In this document: one piece after another, positions 44,067 through 52,198 of the stretch | Layout: each line of letters opens with the position of its first letter | How positions within the stretch are numbered: the first letter of the stretch is position 1 | Source of the DNA: Christiangramia flava JLT2011 | GTDB taxonomy: Bacteria > Bacteroidota > Bacteroidia > Flavobacteriales > Flavobacteriaceae | Direction: 5' to 3' | DNA length: 64,000 bases | Assembly (NCBI RefSeq): GCF_001951155.1 | Contig: NZ_CP016359.1 | Coordinates: 699,001 to 763,000, forward strand | The notes under the pieces: generated by a model | The model's input: only the letters and a program-made list of their open reading frames with translations | What the model was told of the DNA's origin: nothing | Database searches by the model: none | Translations under genes and position numbers: made by a program

Positions 44067-44678
44067 ATGAAATTTAATTTGCCAGAATTACCTTATTCCT
44101 ATGATGCACTTGCTCCACATATCGATGCGGAGACCATGGAAATTCACCATTCCAAGCATCACCAGGGATATACCAATAAATTAAATACCGCATTGGAAGA
44201 TGGCGACTATGATGGCATCAAGTTGGAAGATCTTTTTGCAAGAGTTTCCTCCCTTTCACCGGCGATCAGGAATAACGGTGGTGGTTTTTACAACCACAGC
44301 CTTTTCTGGACGATTTTAAGCCCGGAAGGCGGCGGAAAACCCAGTGGAGCATTAGCCGAAGCTATCGAAGCCAGTTACGGATCATTCGAAGCTTTCAAAC
44401 AGGAATTTGAAAAAGCTGCTGCTACGCAATTTGGTTCAGGTTGGGCCTGGCTGATCGTGGATAAGGAGAATAAGGTGAAAGTAACTGCTACGCCAAACCA
44501 GGATAACCCGTTAATGGATGTCGCGGAAGAAAAAGGCACGCCAATTCTGGGACTGGATGTTTGGGAACATGCCTATTACCTGAACTACCAGAACAAACGC
44601 CCTGATTACATCAGTGCTTTCTGGAATATCGTGAACTGGACTGAAGTGGAAAAACGTTTTTCTGCAGCGAAAAAATAA
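44067..44678 (+). CDS. sod: Superoxide dismutase [Mn/Fe]
   Basis: A 203-residue cytoplasmic enzyme. Metal ligands are His27 ([11 protein letters not shown]), His77 ([11 protein letters not shown]), Asp164 and His168 ([13 protein letters not shown]). [11 protein letters not shown] and [10 protein letters not shown] favour the Mn-type or cambialistic group over strict Fe enzymes. It converts superoxide to hydrogen peroxide and oxygen. It is divergent from a SufR-like regulator with a palindromic site over its promoter, and is closed by a strong bidirectional terminator. Confidence 0.95.
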   Translation: MKFNLPELPYSYDALAPHIDAETMEIHHSKHHQGYTNKLNTALEDGDYDGIKLEDLFARVSSLSPAIRNNGGGFYNHSLFWTILSPEGGGKPSGALAEAIEASYGSFEAFKQEFEKAAATQFGSGWAWLIVDKENKVKVTATPNQDNPLMDVAEEKGTPILGLDVWEHAYYLNYQNKRPDYISAFWNIVNWTEVEKRFSAAKK

Positions 44679-44715
44679 GTTTTAAAGTCAGATCCTGAAT
44701 TTTGGGATCATAAAA

Positions 44716-44740
44716 AAAAGGACGTCATGGACGTCCTTTT
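44716..44740. terminator. Bidirectional terminator between sod and aldo/keto reductase genes
   Basis: AAAAGGACGTC and GACGTCCTTTT form a perfect 11-bp stem around an ATG loop, with A-runs and T-runs on both sides. It separates the convergent sod (+) and aldo/keto reductase (-) genes. Confidence 0.85.
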
Positions 44741-44761
44741 AATTTTTACATTCTCACCAAA

Positions 44762-45619
44762 TTAATTGGCAAAAACTGGCATTTTATTGGCCTCTCCATA
44801 GTCTTTAATCTCCTCAACAGCTTTCAAAATCTCCATATCATTTTCGGAAATTTCAAAATCTACAGCAGCGTTTGCTTTCATATGTTCCGGATTAGCGGTT
44901 TTAGGAAGAGGCAGCAGTCCAAGTTGCAGCGTATAGCGAATCGCCAGCTGTGGCACGCTGACCCCATATTTCTCAGCCATCTTACTCACTTCTTCATGTT
45001 TCAATAACACTCCGTGACCAATTGGCGAATAGGCTTCCGTAAGCATCCCGTTTTCATTCGCAAAATCCATCAACTGGAAAGGAGTTCTACCAATATGAGC
45101 CAGGATTTGGTTTACCGCGGGTTTTACTGTGCCGTTTTTCAGAATATTTTCAATATCCTTCTGCTGAAAATTGGAGAGTCCTATGGCTCTTAATTTTCCA
45201 GATTTGTAGGCTTCTTCCAAGGCTTTCCAGGCTTCCAGGTTGCCTTCAAAATAATCTCCGTCCCTAAAATGCTGCCATGGCTGCGGACTATGGATGATCA
45301 TCATGTCAATATATTCCGGGTCAAGTTTTTTCAAAGATTCGTCGATAGCCTTTTTAGCCCCTTCATAATCCTTGACTTCGGCCGCCAGTTTGGTAGTGAT
45401 AAATAGTTCTTTTCTATCCACTCCGCAGGCTTTGATACCTGCTCCTACTCCATCTTCATTTTGATAGGCCTGCGCGGTATCGATATGGCGATAACCCAAT
45501 TGAACCGCTTCTTCCACGGCTTTACCAACCCGGCCATTTTCAATCATCCAGGTACCTAAAGCGAGTTTTGGAATTTTTACTCCGTTATTAAGTGTATAAG
45601 TTTCTGCTAAAATCATCAT
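44762..45619 (-). CDS. Aldo/keto reductase
   Basis: About 285 residues from the ATG at 45619; a TTG at 45625 is less likely. A TIM-barrel NADPH-dependent oxidoreductase with Asp and Tyr in YRHIDTAQAYQNEDGVG, Lys in ITTKLAAEV and His in MIIHSPQPW, giving the D-Y-K-H tetrad; ALGTWMIENG is the N-terminal hairpin. PLPKTANPEHMKAN is the cofactor phosphate-binding region. It reduces aldehydes or ketones (2,5-diketogluconate reductase-like). It is the last gene of a leftward group of cupins and a tautomerase. Confidence 0.9.
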   Translation of the reverse strand: MMILAETYTLNNGVKIPKLALGTWMIENGRVGKAVEEAVQLGYRHIDTAQAYQNEDGVGAGIKACGVDRKELFITTKLAAEVKDYEGAKKAIDESLKKLDPEYIDMMIIHSPQPWQHFRDGDYFEGNLEAWKALEEAYKSGKLRAIGLSNFQQKDIENILKNGTVKPAVNQILAHIGRTPFQLMDFANENGMLTEAYSPIGHGVLLKHEEVSKMAEKYGVSVPQLAIRYTLQLGLLPLPKTANPEHMKANAAVDFEISENDMEILKAVEEIKDYGEANKMPVFAN

Positions 45620-45647
45620 TTGCAATTTTTAATTAGTCATCATAAGG

Positions 45648-45871
45648 CTACATTTTATAACCAGGTTTTTTAAATAAGGTCTCTTTCGTTTCCAAGATTC
45701 CAGGATAGATTTCATTTTTCCATTCCTCCAGGCTATAGTCCCGAATGCTCACGGAAAAAGATTCTTCTCCATAACCAAGGCATCTTGTGCAGTTTTTACC
45801 AGCTCGCTGGCCAGTTCCTGTTTTTGCTCCTCAGATTTTCCGGCAAGCAGTTTGATCTCAAAATGTGGCAT
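45648..45871 (-). pseudogene. Frameshifted 4-oxalocrotonate tautomerase-like gene
   Basis: From an ATG at 45871 that overlaps the upstream stop (TAATG) the reading is [20 protein letters not shown] and on to KTAQDAL, with the catalytic Pro after the initiator Met. The frame is then lost near 45776. In the next frame it continues GYGEESFSVSIRDYSLEEW and ends PGYKM-stop at 45648. The length of 224 bases is one short of 75 codons, so a single-base deletion explains it. An intact product would be about 74 residues, normal for small tautomerases. It may be a real inactivation or an assembly error. Confidence 0.75.
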
Positions 45872-46269
45872 TAACGACGGTATTGCTCATCTGAAACCTT
45901 TTCCAGCCATTCAACCACCTTTCCGTCTTTTTCCTCCTGGATCGCGATATGACTCATCGCTTTATTTGGAGAAGCTCCATGCCAGTGTTTTTCGTTAGGC
46001 GGAAACCACACAACATCTCCAGGGGCAACTTCCTCTACTGGTCCACCTTCCCGCTGCACCCATCCCAAACCTGAAGTAATAAGTAAGGTCTGCCCCGATG
46101 GATGCGTATGCCAGGCTGTTCGAGCTCCGGGTTCAAAAGTGACCATCGCCGCAGCGGCTTTCGTAATAGTTTCTTTCTGACCAAATAATGGGTCCAGTCG
46201 CACATTCCCTGTAAAATAATCTTCAGGCGGAATGACTGACTCCAGGTCTTTATTTCTGGTAATTTCCAC
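45871..46269 (-). CDS. Cupin-domain protein
   Basis: No ATG precedes the conserved core, so the start is uncertain. The GTG at 46269 gives about 132 residues and a 23-base gap to the upstream stop; a TTG at 46338 would overlap the upstream gene. [14 protein letters not shown], then the cupin motifs [22 protein letters not shown] and [18 protein letters not shown], give the metal-binding His residues. This type often accompanies carboxymuconolactone-decarboxylase-like or tautomerase genes in Bacteroidetes. The function is unknown. Confidence 0.78.
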   Translation of the reverse strand: MEITRNKDLESVIPPEDYFTGNVRLDPLFGQKETITKAAAAMVTFEPGARTAWHTHPSGQTLLITSGLGWVQREGGPVEEVAPGDVVWFPPNEKHWHGASPNKAMSHIAIQEEKDGKVVEWLEKVSDEQYRR

Positions 46270-46292
46270 AAGCTTTTGATTTAATGATTTTC

Positions 46293-46832
46293 TTATTTTG
46301 ATTGGGGATATTCTTCTTCCGTTACAGCTTCCTTCCAATCAACAATGCCTTTTTCGGTATTCGGAACAAGGTATATTTGCTGAAGACCCTTTTCTGCGCT
46401 GGCGCCATGCCAGTGATTCAAATTCGGCGGGCATTTGATCACATCCCCTTTGCGAATGGTATCCACCGGTTTCCCTTCCAATTGGTGGTAACCTACACCA
46501 TCTGTAATAATGAGAATTTGGCCACCGGGATGAGAATGCCAGTTGCTGCGAGCGCCAGGTTCAAAATACACATTTCCCACCGCCGTTGTATAAGTGGAAT
46601 CTGGCATCACCATCGCATAATGGAAGGCTTTCCCGGTAAAATTCTCTTCAGGCCCCTGTTCGCCTTTCGGAAAGATAAAATCCACATCCCCTTTTTCCGG
46701 ATTCGTTCTTACAGGTTCCTGATTGGTAATTCCTTCTCCTGAGCTATTTTCAGAAGCACTTTCTGAAGTTTTCTCGTTACAACTTAGTAAAGCCAGGATG
46801 CAAAATGTTCCAATAAATCTCCTTGTATTCAT
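46293..46832 (-). CDS. Cupin-domain lipoprotein
   Basis: A 179-residue relative of the next gene, with a lipoprotein signal ([18 protein letters not shown]) and a Ser/Glu-rich linker. The cupin core has [22 protein letters not shown] and [18 protein letters not shown]. The two adjacent cupins look like a duplication in which one copy is exported and the other cytoplasmic. Substrate unknown. Confidence 0.8.
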   Translation of the reverse strand: MNTRRFIGTFCILALLSCNEKTSESASENSSGEGITNQEPVRTNPEKGDVDFIFPKGEQGPEENFTGKAFHYAMVMPDSTYTTAVGNVYFEPGARSNWHSHPGGQILIITDGVGYHQLEGKPVDTIRKGDVIKCPPNLNHWHGASAEKGLQQIYLVPNTEKGIVDWKEAVTEEEYPQSK

Positions 46833-46850
46833 ACGTTAGTGTTTAATTGA

Positions 46851-47409
46851 TTAGCTTTTGATGAATTTTGCAGGGGTACCGCCCACTATCTCGTTCGGCG
46901 GAACATTTTCGGTGACTACTGAACCCGCGGCCACAACAGCATTTTCACCAATTTCCACACCCGCTAATATAGTGGCACCCGCGCCAATCCACATTCTGCC
47001 TGATGAGAATGCGACCGGGAGTCAATTGCTTACGGTTCGAAATACCAGTTGGATGCCCTTCCGAAAGTACATTCACTTTGGGCCCAATCATCACATCATC
47101 TTCAATCACGACTCCGCCCAGGTCCAGGAATGAACAGGCTGCATTGATAAAAACCCGCTTTCCAAGCTTTATATTCTTACCGTAATTCACAAAAAACGGT
47201 GGATACAGCGTGGTGGTTTCGTCAATTCCGACACCGATCACTTTTTCAAAAATCTTCCGGATTTCAAGCGGTTCCGTTGCGTTGTTTAAAGTCACGACAG
47301 CCTTCCGGGTTTCATCACAGGCATTCCTAATTTCAGCATAATCTGGATCATGGAAATCGATCGTTTCCCCTGCTAATAACCTTTCAAAAATATTGGCTCG
47401 CATCTTCAT
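46851..47409 (-). pseudogene. Frameshifted maltose/sugar O-acetyltransferase
   Basis: The first ~145 residues (from RANIFERLLAGETIDFHDPDYAEIR to the hexapeptide region VVIEDDVMIGPKVNVLSEGHPT) match the LbH maltose O-acetyltransferase family. After ILIRQN the frame breaks near 46982. In the other frame [19 protein letters not shown] and [25 protein letters not shown] complete the left-handed helix and C-terminus, ending at 46851. A two-base loss in GTGTGG (expected QNVWIGAG) restores 186 residues, the normal length. The catalytic His of the family (EGHP) is still present. Confidence 0.8.
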
Positions 47410-47490
47410 TTTTTAGTAAAACAAAGATAGCTCGAACAGGAGCGTCTTTATAATGAATATCAAACCTCAGGTTAAGGTTTTCAAACCTTA

Positions 47491-48360
47491 TTATTTCCTT
47501 AACATCGTAGGGCTGTTACCTGTTTGCTTTTTAAAAAAGTTATTGAAGTAAGTTGGATATTCAAAACCCAGCGCGTAGGCCACATCAGCGGTATTCCAGC
47601 TGGTATTGGTAAGAATGGCCTTGGCTTCGGTGGTGATCCTTTCTGAAATATGTTGCGAAGTTGTTTTTCCCGTCACCTGTTTCACGACCCTGTTCAGGTA
47701 ATTGGTGTGCACAGCTAGACTATTGGCAAATTCAGCCGGTGTTCGCAAACTAAGTGGCTGTTCAGGACTCTCAATGGGAAATTGCCTTTCCAGGAGTTCG
47801 AGAAATACCGAAGTGAGCCTTTCAGCCGCGCTTTTCTTCTGATCGTAATTCTTTGAAGGTTCCAGTTTCAAAGATTCGTGCAGGATCAGGTTGATATAAT
47901 CACGAATAAGATCGTCTTTAAACTGGTAATCAGACTGTTGCTCGTTGATCATCCGCTCAAACAGGCTATTTAAAAAGTCGCGCTGTTCCGCGGAAATTTC
48001 GAGAATGGGTGTTCCACCGAGTTTAAAAAGCGGAGAATTCTGCAAACTTTCAGCCCGTGGCGAAGCATTCCAGAATTCTTCTGAAAAAAGGCAGGTATAC
48101 CCCACATATTCCGTAGAAAGCGTTTCCCAGGAATATGGCACATGCGGGTTTCCGAAGAATAAAATGGTTCCTTCAGCTTCAAAGCTACGATCGGAATAAT
48201 GGATTTTGGATTTTCCGGTGGTCAGGCAGATCTTATAAAAATCTTTCCTGCTATACACTTTGGTCGCGTTGCCATCGGCTTCGATCTGAAATACATTGAA
48301 TCCTTTAAGTTTCAGCTTGCTATTGAATTCAGATATCGATCTTTTCGGAATTTCTCTCAT
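47491..48360 (-). CDS. AraC-family transcriptional regulator
   Basis: A 289-residue protein. The N-terminal ~160 residues are a cupin-like sensor (GTILFFGNPHVPYSWE). The C-terminal double HTH reads EFANSLAVHTNYLNRVVKQVTGKT and NTADVAYALGFEYPTYFNNFFKKQTG. It lies upstream of, and in the same direction as, the acetyltransferase/cupin/tautomerase/aldo-keto reductase group and probably controls it; this layout is common for reactive-aldehyde or quinone response groups. The inducer is unknown. Confidence 0.85.
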   Translation of the reverse strand: MREIPKRSISEFNSKLKLKGFNVFQIEADGNATKVYSRKDFYKICLTTGKSKIHYSDRSFEAEGTILFFGNPHVPYSWETLSTEYVGYTCLFSEEFWNASPRAESLQNSPLFKLGGTPILEISAEQRDFLNSLFERMINEQQSDYQFKDDLIRDYINLILHESLKLEPSKNYDQKKSAAERLTSVFLELLERQFPIESPEQPLSLRTPAEFANSLAVHTNYLNRVVKQVTGKTTSQHISERITTEAKAILTNTSWNTADVAYALGFEYPTYFNNFFKKQTGNSPTMLRK

Positions 48361-48517
48361 CCTTTCAAAAATAAGAAATTCAAACCTAAAAAAAACGAGT
48401 GTACTGAGGTATTTTCAGTAGACCATTGAATCCGATCAAAGCCAAAAAGATGTAAATTTAGATGGCTTTATCAAAGCTGCGAATTCATTAAACAATTTCC
48501 TAATCCAGTCAAAAATT

Positions 48518-48946
48518 ATGGCAAAGATCAATCCCTACCTTCATTATAATGGGAACGCCGAAGAGGCCTTCCAGTTTTACAAATCGGTATTCGGCGGAGA
48601 ATTCGTCTCCCTGGCTAGATTTAAAGATATGCCTCCAAATCCTGAATACCCTATTCCGGCAGAAATTGGCGATAAAATCATGCACATCGCACTACCTATT
48701 GGAGAACACGATATCTTGATGGCCAGCGACGTTCCTCCCAGCCTGGGAACGGTGAATGAAAATGAAAATCGAAGTAAAATAAGCATTACGGCGGAAAGTA
48801 AGGAAGAGGCCAACAGGTTGTTTGAAGGGCTTTCGAAAGGTGGTGTTGTGGAAATGCCGATGGACGATAGCCCGTGGGGTTCTTATTTCGGGATGTTCAG
48901 GGATCGATTCGGAATTGAATGGATGATCGATTATAGTACCAAATAA
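48518..48946 (+). CDS. VOC-family (PhnB-like) protein
   Basis: A 142-residue protein with the PhnB/3-demethylubiquinone-type VOC fold: INPYLHYNGNAEEAFQFYKSVFGGEF at the start, IMHIALPIGEHDILMASD in the middle and WGSYFGMFRDRFGIEWMIDY at the end. These proteins are usually isomerase- or dioxygenase-like, but few have a known reaction. It stands alone, divergent from the AraC regulator. Confidence 0.85.
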   Translation: MAKINPYLHYNGNAEEAFQFYKSVFGGEFVSLARFKDMPPNPEYPIPAEIGDKIMHIALPIGEHDILMASDVPPSLGTVNENENRSKISITAESKEEANRLFEGLSKGGVVEMPMDDSPWGSYFGMFRDRFGIEWMIDYSTK

Positions 48947-49044
48947 TACCTTTCTAGCTTCTTTAAAAAGCACAAAAGCAACCCAAAATTGTAACATTTT
49001 CAGGGTATGAACGTCTGGTAATTGAATCGGCTAAACCGGTTGCT

Positions 49045-50760
49045 ATGTTCAAACAGCACTACCTTATCACATTCTTATGCATTTTAATCTGGGGATGCGA
49101 GCATCAGCCAGAAAGTTGGGAAGGCGAGATCCTGGAACAACCTCGCACCAAACTTTTGGTTTCCGAATTACTAAAAGGCGATGCCCAGGAATTGCTGGAT
49201 ATGAGCTTTTTTGCCCAACCCTCCTGGGCCAGCCCGGCAAAAGAATCATTTTCAGGCACAATCAGTTTATCAGAGGCTGTCCTTAATTTTCCAAAGGCCA
49301 AGGAATATTATCCGGGAGAAAATCTTTTTCCATCATTCCCAATTGGATTTACCAGTTATCAAAACAAACTGATTCCCCTTCAGCAGCAAAAGATCAGCAC
49401 CCAAACGAACAGTTCCAGCTATTGGGATGTGGTTGTGGGAACCGGTAAAATCTGGCACGAGGAAGGAGATGGAGCATGGGATCGCGCTTCCTTTCCGCTC
49501 ACGCTTACTGATCGCTGGGTTGGCCAGGCCCGGAACTGCGTGGCAACTTTTGTTTATCAAAAAGATACTATCAGCCCGGTTTGTGTTCAGTGCAGCCAGG
49601 AAACTGCAGATATCGATGATCAGCAACTTGGAAATATCAGTGGAATGATACCCGCCACATTCCTGCCTCAAAAAAATGAAGACTCCGTTATTATTATCGA
49701 AAATTTTCAAAAAAGGCAAGCCTCTAAAATCCCGATTCTTCCGTTAAAAAAGCTCGATCAATCAGGGAGAATTGCCTCGTATTTCGATACCTTCCGAAGC
49801 ACCAATACGCCAACCAGCCTTGGAGCGATCTATCACGACGGCAGGATATACCTTCACCCTCCAAAAACCCGGCACGGCAACTATCCTTATCCCGAAGAGA
49901 TGCGGCACGGGCTTTATTCGGTCACTAAAAGTATGGCCGGTGCACTCGCACTGCTATATTTTGCGGAACGATATGGAGAAGCGATTTTTGACGAACTGAT
50001 TACCGATTATGTTCCCCCTTTGGCCACTAAAGAAGAATGGAAAGGGGTGACTTTTTCGCATACGCTGAATATGGTTACCGGAACCAATGCCGGTGAGGAT
50101 GCCGCCCGGCTTTTTGAAACACTGATCGCGCCAAAAACTGCGGAAGCAGCTATTGCAAAGATCGCGGAATTGGGTGACGCACCTCCCCTGCCCGGGGAAA
50201 AGTTCCATTATGCCTCCACCAACCTTTTTGTGCTCTCCTATGCCCTTCAGCAATATGTCTCAGAAAAGGAAAATTCTGAAGAAAGCTATTGGAAACTGGT
50301 GGAAGAAAATGTGTTAAAACCCATGCAGGCAGAAAACTTTTCGGTATTACACACCATAGAAGAACCCGGAAAGACAGCGATCCCGATCCTAGCCTACGGC
50401 GCTTTACCAAACCTGGACGAAGCTGCAAAGATCGCTTTGCTGTTTGCAAACGAGGGGCGTTATAAGGATCGGCAGCTGCTGAATAAAGATAAAGTGCAGC
50501 AGATTTTTTCTAAAAATGAATGGCCGGGATATGCCACTTCTGGAGATTACCGCGGTTCCCATTACCGGCATTCGTTCTGGTCTAAAAAAATCACCTCTCA
50601 AAAATGTGCATTCGATGTCACTTATATGCTTGGGTTTGGAGAAAATTACATTGTTTTTCTGCCAAATGATGTCATCCTATTCCGGTTTTTAGACGAGCAT
50701 GATCTGGATATCGACGAGCTGATCCAGGAAACAGCAGCAGTCACGAATATTTGCAAATAA
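49045..50760 (+). CDS. Beta-lactamase-family serine hydrolase (lipoprotein)
   Basis: A 571-residue protein with lipoprotein signal MFKQHYLITFLCILIWGC. The first ~230 residues are an uncharacterised domain. The class C-type hydrolase domain follows, with the SxxK nucleophile Ser292-Val-Thr-Lys295 in LYSVTKSMAG and HYASTN as the probable Yxx equivalent. The product could be an esterase, a peptidase of D-amino peptides or a catalytically altered homologue; true beta-lactamase activity is not implied. No operon partner except the small 50828 gene. Confidence 0.75.
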   Translation: MFKQHYLITFLCILIWGCEHQPESWEGEILEQPRTKLLVSELLKGDAQELLDMSFFAQPSWASPAKESFSGTISLSEAVLNFPKAKEYYPGENLFPSFPIGFTSYQNKLIPLQQQKISTQTNSSSYWDVVVGTGKIWHEEGDGAWDRASFPLTLTDRWVGQARNCVATFVYQKDTISPVCVQCSQETADIDDQQLGNISGMIPATFLPQKNEDSVIIIENFQKRQASKIPILPLKKLDQSGRIASYFDTFRSTNTPTSLGAIYHDGRIYLHPPKTRHGNYPYPEEMRHGLYSVTKSMAGALALLYFAERYGEAIFDELITDYVPPLATKEEWKGVTFSHTLNMVTGTNAGEDAARLFETLIAPKTAEAAIAKIAELGDAPPLPGEKFHYASTNLFVLSYALQQYVSEKENSEESYWKLVEENVLKPMQAENFSVLHTIEEPGKTAIPILAYGALPNLDEAAKIALLFANEGRYKDRQLLNKDKVQQIFSKNEWPGYATSGDYRGSHYRHSFWSKKITSQKCAFDVTYMLGFGENYIVFLPNDVILFRFLDEHDLDIDELIQETAAVTNICK

Positions 50761-50827
50761 CCTCAGAATTACGCGGAAAATCTTATCTTTTAATACGATT
50801 TCCTTGATCCACTATCAATCATTCACT

Positions 50828-51073
50828 ATGAAAAAAGTAAATTTTATCCTGGTCTTTCTATTAGTATTTGCGCAGGCCTACAGCCAGGAACGTATAGATT
50901 CAGAAACCACAAGAACCGTGATTACCAATGGGATTAGCCTGGGTAGTGTGATTGCTGCGGTCACGTCATGGGAACGAAACAAGTCGGTTTTATGGGCCGT
51001 CATCCACGGCATTTTTAGCTGGTTCTACGTGATCTATTTTGTGCTGACCCGTAGAGCTGATGAGAAAAAATAG
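50828..51073 (+). CDS. Small membrane protein of unknown function
   Basis: An 81-residue protein from the ATG at 50828, with signal peptide MKKVNFILVFLLVFAQAYSQ and one further hydrophobic stretch (SVLWAVIHGIFSWFYVIYFVL). Such short proteins with a conserved NxxISLGSVIA and WAxIHGIxSWxYVIYF pattern occur in many flavobacteria next to unrelated genes. I cannot assign a role. Confidence 0.6.
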   Translation: MKKVNFILVFLLVFAQAYSQERIDSETTRTVITNGISLGSVIAAVTSWERNKSVLWAVIHGIFSWFYVIYFVLTRRADEKK

Positions 51074-51084
51074 TTCCGAAAACT

Positions 51085-51122
51085 GCAAAGCGGAGTAATC
51101 CATTCGAACACCCCCGCTTTGC
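51085..51122. terminator. Inverted repeat between convergent genes (possible terminator)
   Basis: GCAAAGCGG (51085-51093) pairs with CCGCTTTGC (51114-51122) across a 20-base loop, between the end of the 50828 gene and the end of the DUF305 gene. A T-rich tail follows a few bases later on the + strand. Confidence 0.45.
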
Positions 51123-51139
51123 AATGATTCTATGCCTTT

Positions 51140-51610
51140 TTATTTCTCTTCATTTTCCAACCGGTAAATGATCTTCTTCATTTGGGCAATTTCCCGTTTC
51201 TGCGCCTCAATGATCTCTTCCGCCAGTTTTTTGGTTTCAGGATCCTTGAGATCTGCTCGTTTACTGGTCATGATTGCAATAGAATGGTGCGGGATCATAG
51301 CTTTCATATATAAAATATCCCCGATAGGTTTTTGCGCCCGAACCAGGTACAATGCGCTGATAAATAGCAAAAAACTCCCAGCATAGATCGCCAGGTTTTT
51401 TTTCTGGTTTTTATACATCCCCAGCATGAGCGAAAGCATGATCACCGCCATAGCCGCTATTCCCAGGCAGGTCATATAAAGCCTTGTTAAACTGAAATAA
51501 ACATGATCAAATTCATAGGTATTGAGGTACATCACAATGTACATTGCGATGAACGACAGTAGTAGCATGAGAAAAAACTTGCCATAATTGGCACCTTTTT
51601 GTGAATTCAT
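51140..51610 (-). CDS. DUF305 family membrane protein
   Basis: A 156-residue protein with three predicted membrane spans (FFLMLLLSFIAMYIVMYL; TCLGIAAMAVIMLSLMLG; LAIYAGSFLLFISALYLV) and a C-terminal DUF305 segment, MIPHHSIAIMTSKRADLKD followed by a Lys/Glu-rich helix. The paired histidines after MIP are the conserved signature. The family is associated with metal (copper/silver) loci. It lies downstream of the multicopper oxidase and DUF3347 genes on the same strand. Confidence 0.82.
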   Translation of the reverse strand: MNSQKGANYGKFFLMLLLSFIAMYIVMYLNTYEFDHVYFSLTRLYMTCLGIAAMAVIMLSLMLGMYKNQKKNLAIYAGSFLLFISALYLVRAQKPIGDILYMKAMIPHHSIAIMTSKRADLKDPETKKLAEEIIEAQKREIAQMKKIIYRLENEEK

Positions 51611-51638
51611 TTTTTTTGATTTTGGTTAGTAGTTTCGC

Positions 51639-52178
51639 TTATTTTTTAGTGATGGTTTTCTCAACGGCACCGCATTCAGGCATTTTTGAGCCGAAGTAAG
51701 GATTGGTATCCTTTTCTACATCGGCGTACCAGTAGGCGCCTTCATTATTAAAAGCCATCGGGCAAAATTTCCTGTAAATAGTCCCCCCGGAAAGAGCCTC
51801 CTCGAACATATCTCCCGCCTTGCTGGTAAATTCTGCAAAAATGCGTCGTTGTTCTTGAATTTCTGAAGCTTCAGAGAGTTCCGTCGCCAGCTGCTTCAGT
51901 TCAGGTCTTTCTGTCTCGAAACTGGCAGCCATACTTTTGGCTACATCTGAAACCTGTCCCGGATCTTCATTCCCCAGTGCCATTTTAATCTCCAGGTAAT
52001 TGTGAAAAACCTTCCCGGTCATTCCATCTTTAAAATCCTGGTCGGCAACATCAGCCGTGGTTTTTTCCTTTTGCTTGATCTCTTTTGGGGTATCAATCTT
52101 CACTGACTGATTTTCTTCTCCAAACTTGCAGGCCGTTAGACTCAGCAGTACGCCTGCAATCACTAGAATTCGTTTCAT
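51639..52178 (-). CDS. DUF3347 lipoprotein (copper-associated)
   Basis: A 179-residue lipoprotein (MKRILVIAGVLLSLTAC). VFHNYLEIKMALGNEDPGQVSDVAKSM and FCPMAFNNEGAYWYAD fit DUF3347, usually found at the C-terminus of CusB-like adaptors or beside copper oxidases. The Cys/Met of FCPM and the C-terminal MPECG could bind copper. It is 20 bases downstream of the CopA-CopB fusion gene. Confidence 0.8.
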   Translation of the reverse strand: MKRILVIAGVLLSLTACKFGEENQSVKIDTPKEIKQKEKTTADVADQDFKDGMTGKVFHNYLEIKMALGNEDPGQVSDVAKSMAASFETERPELKQLATELSEASEIQEQRRIFAEFTSKAGDMFEEALSGGTIYRKFCPMAFNNEGAYWYADVEKDTNPYFGSKMPECGAVEKTITKK

Positions 52179-52198
52179 ATTTCTCTTTTTAGTTAGTA

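Noticed and set aside
49045..50760. Antibiotic-resistance beta-lactamase
   Set aside because: The protein has the SxxK motif but a long unrelated N-terminal domain and no clear KTG block, so it is only called a serine hydrolase.
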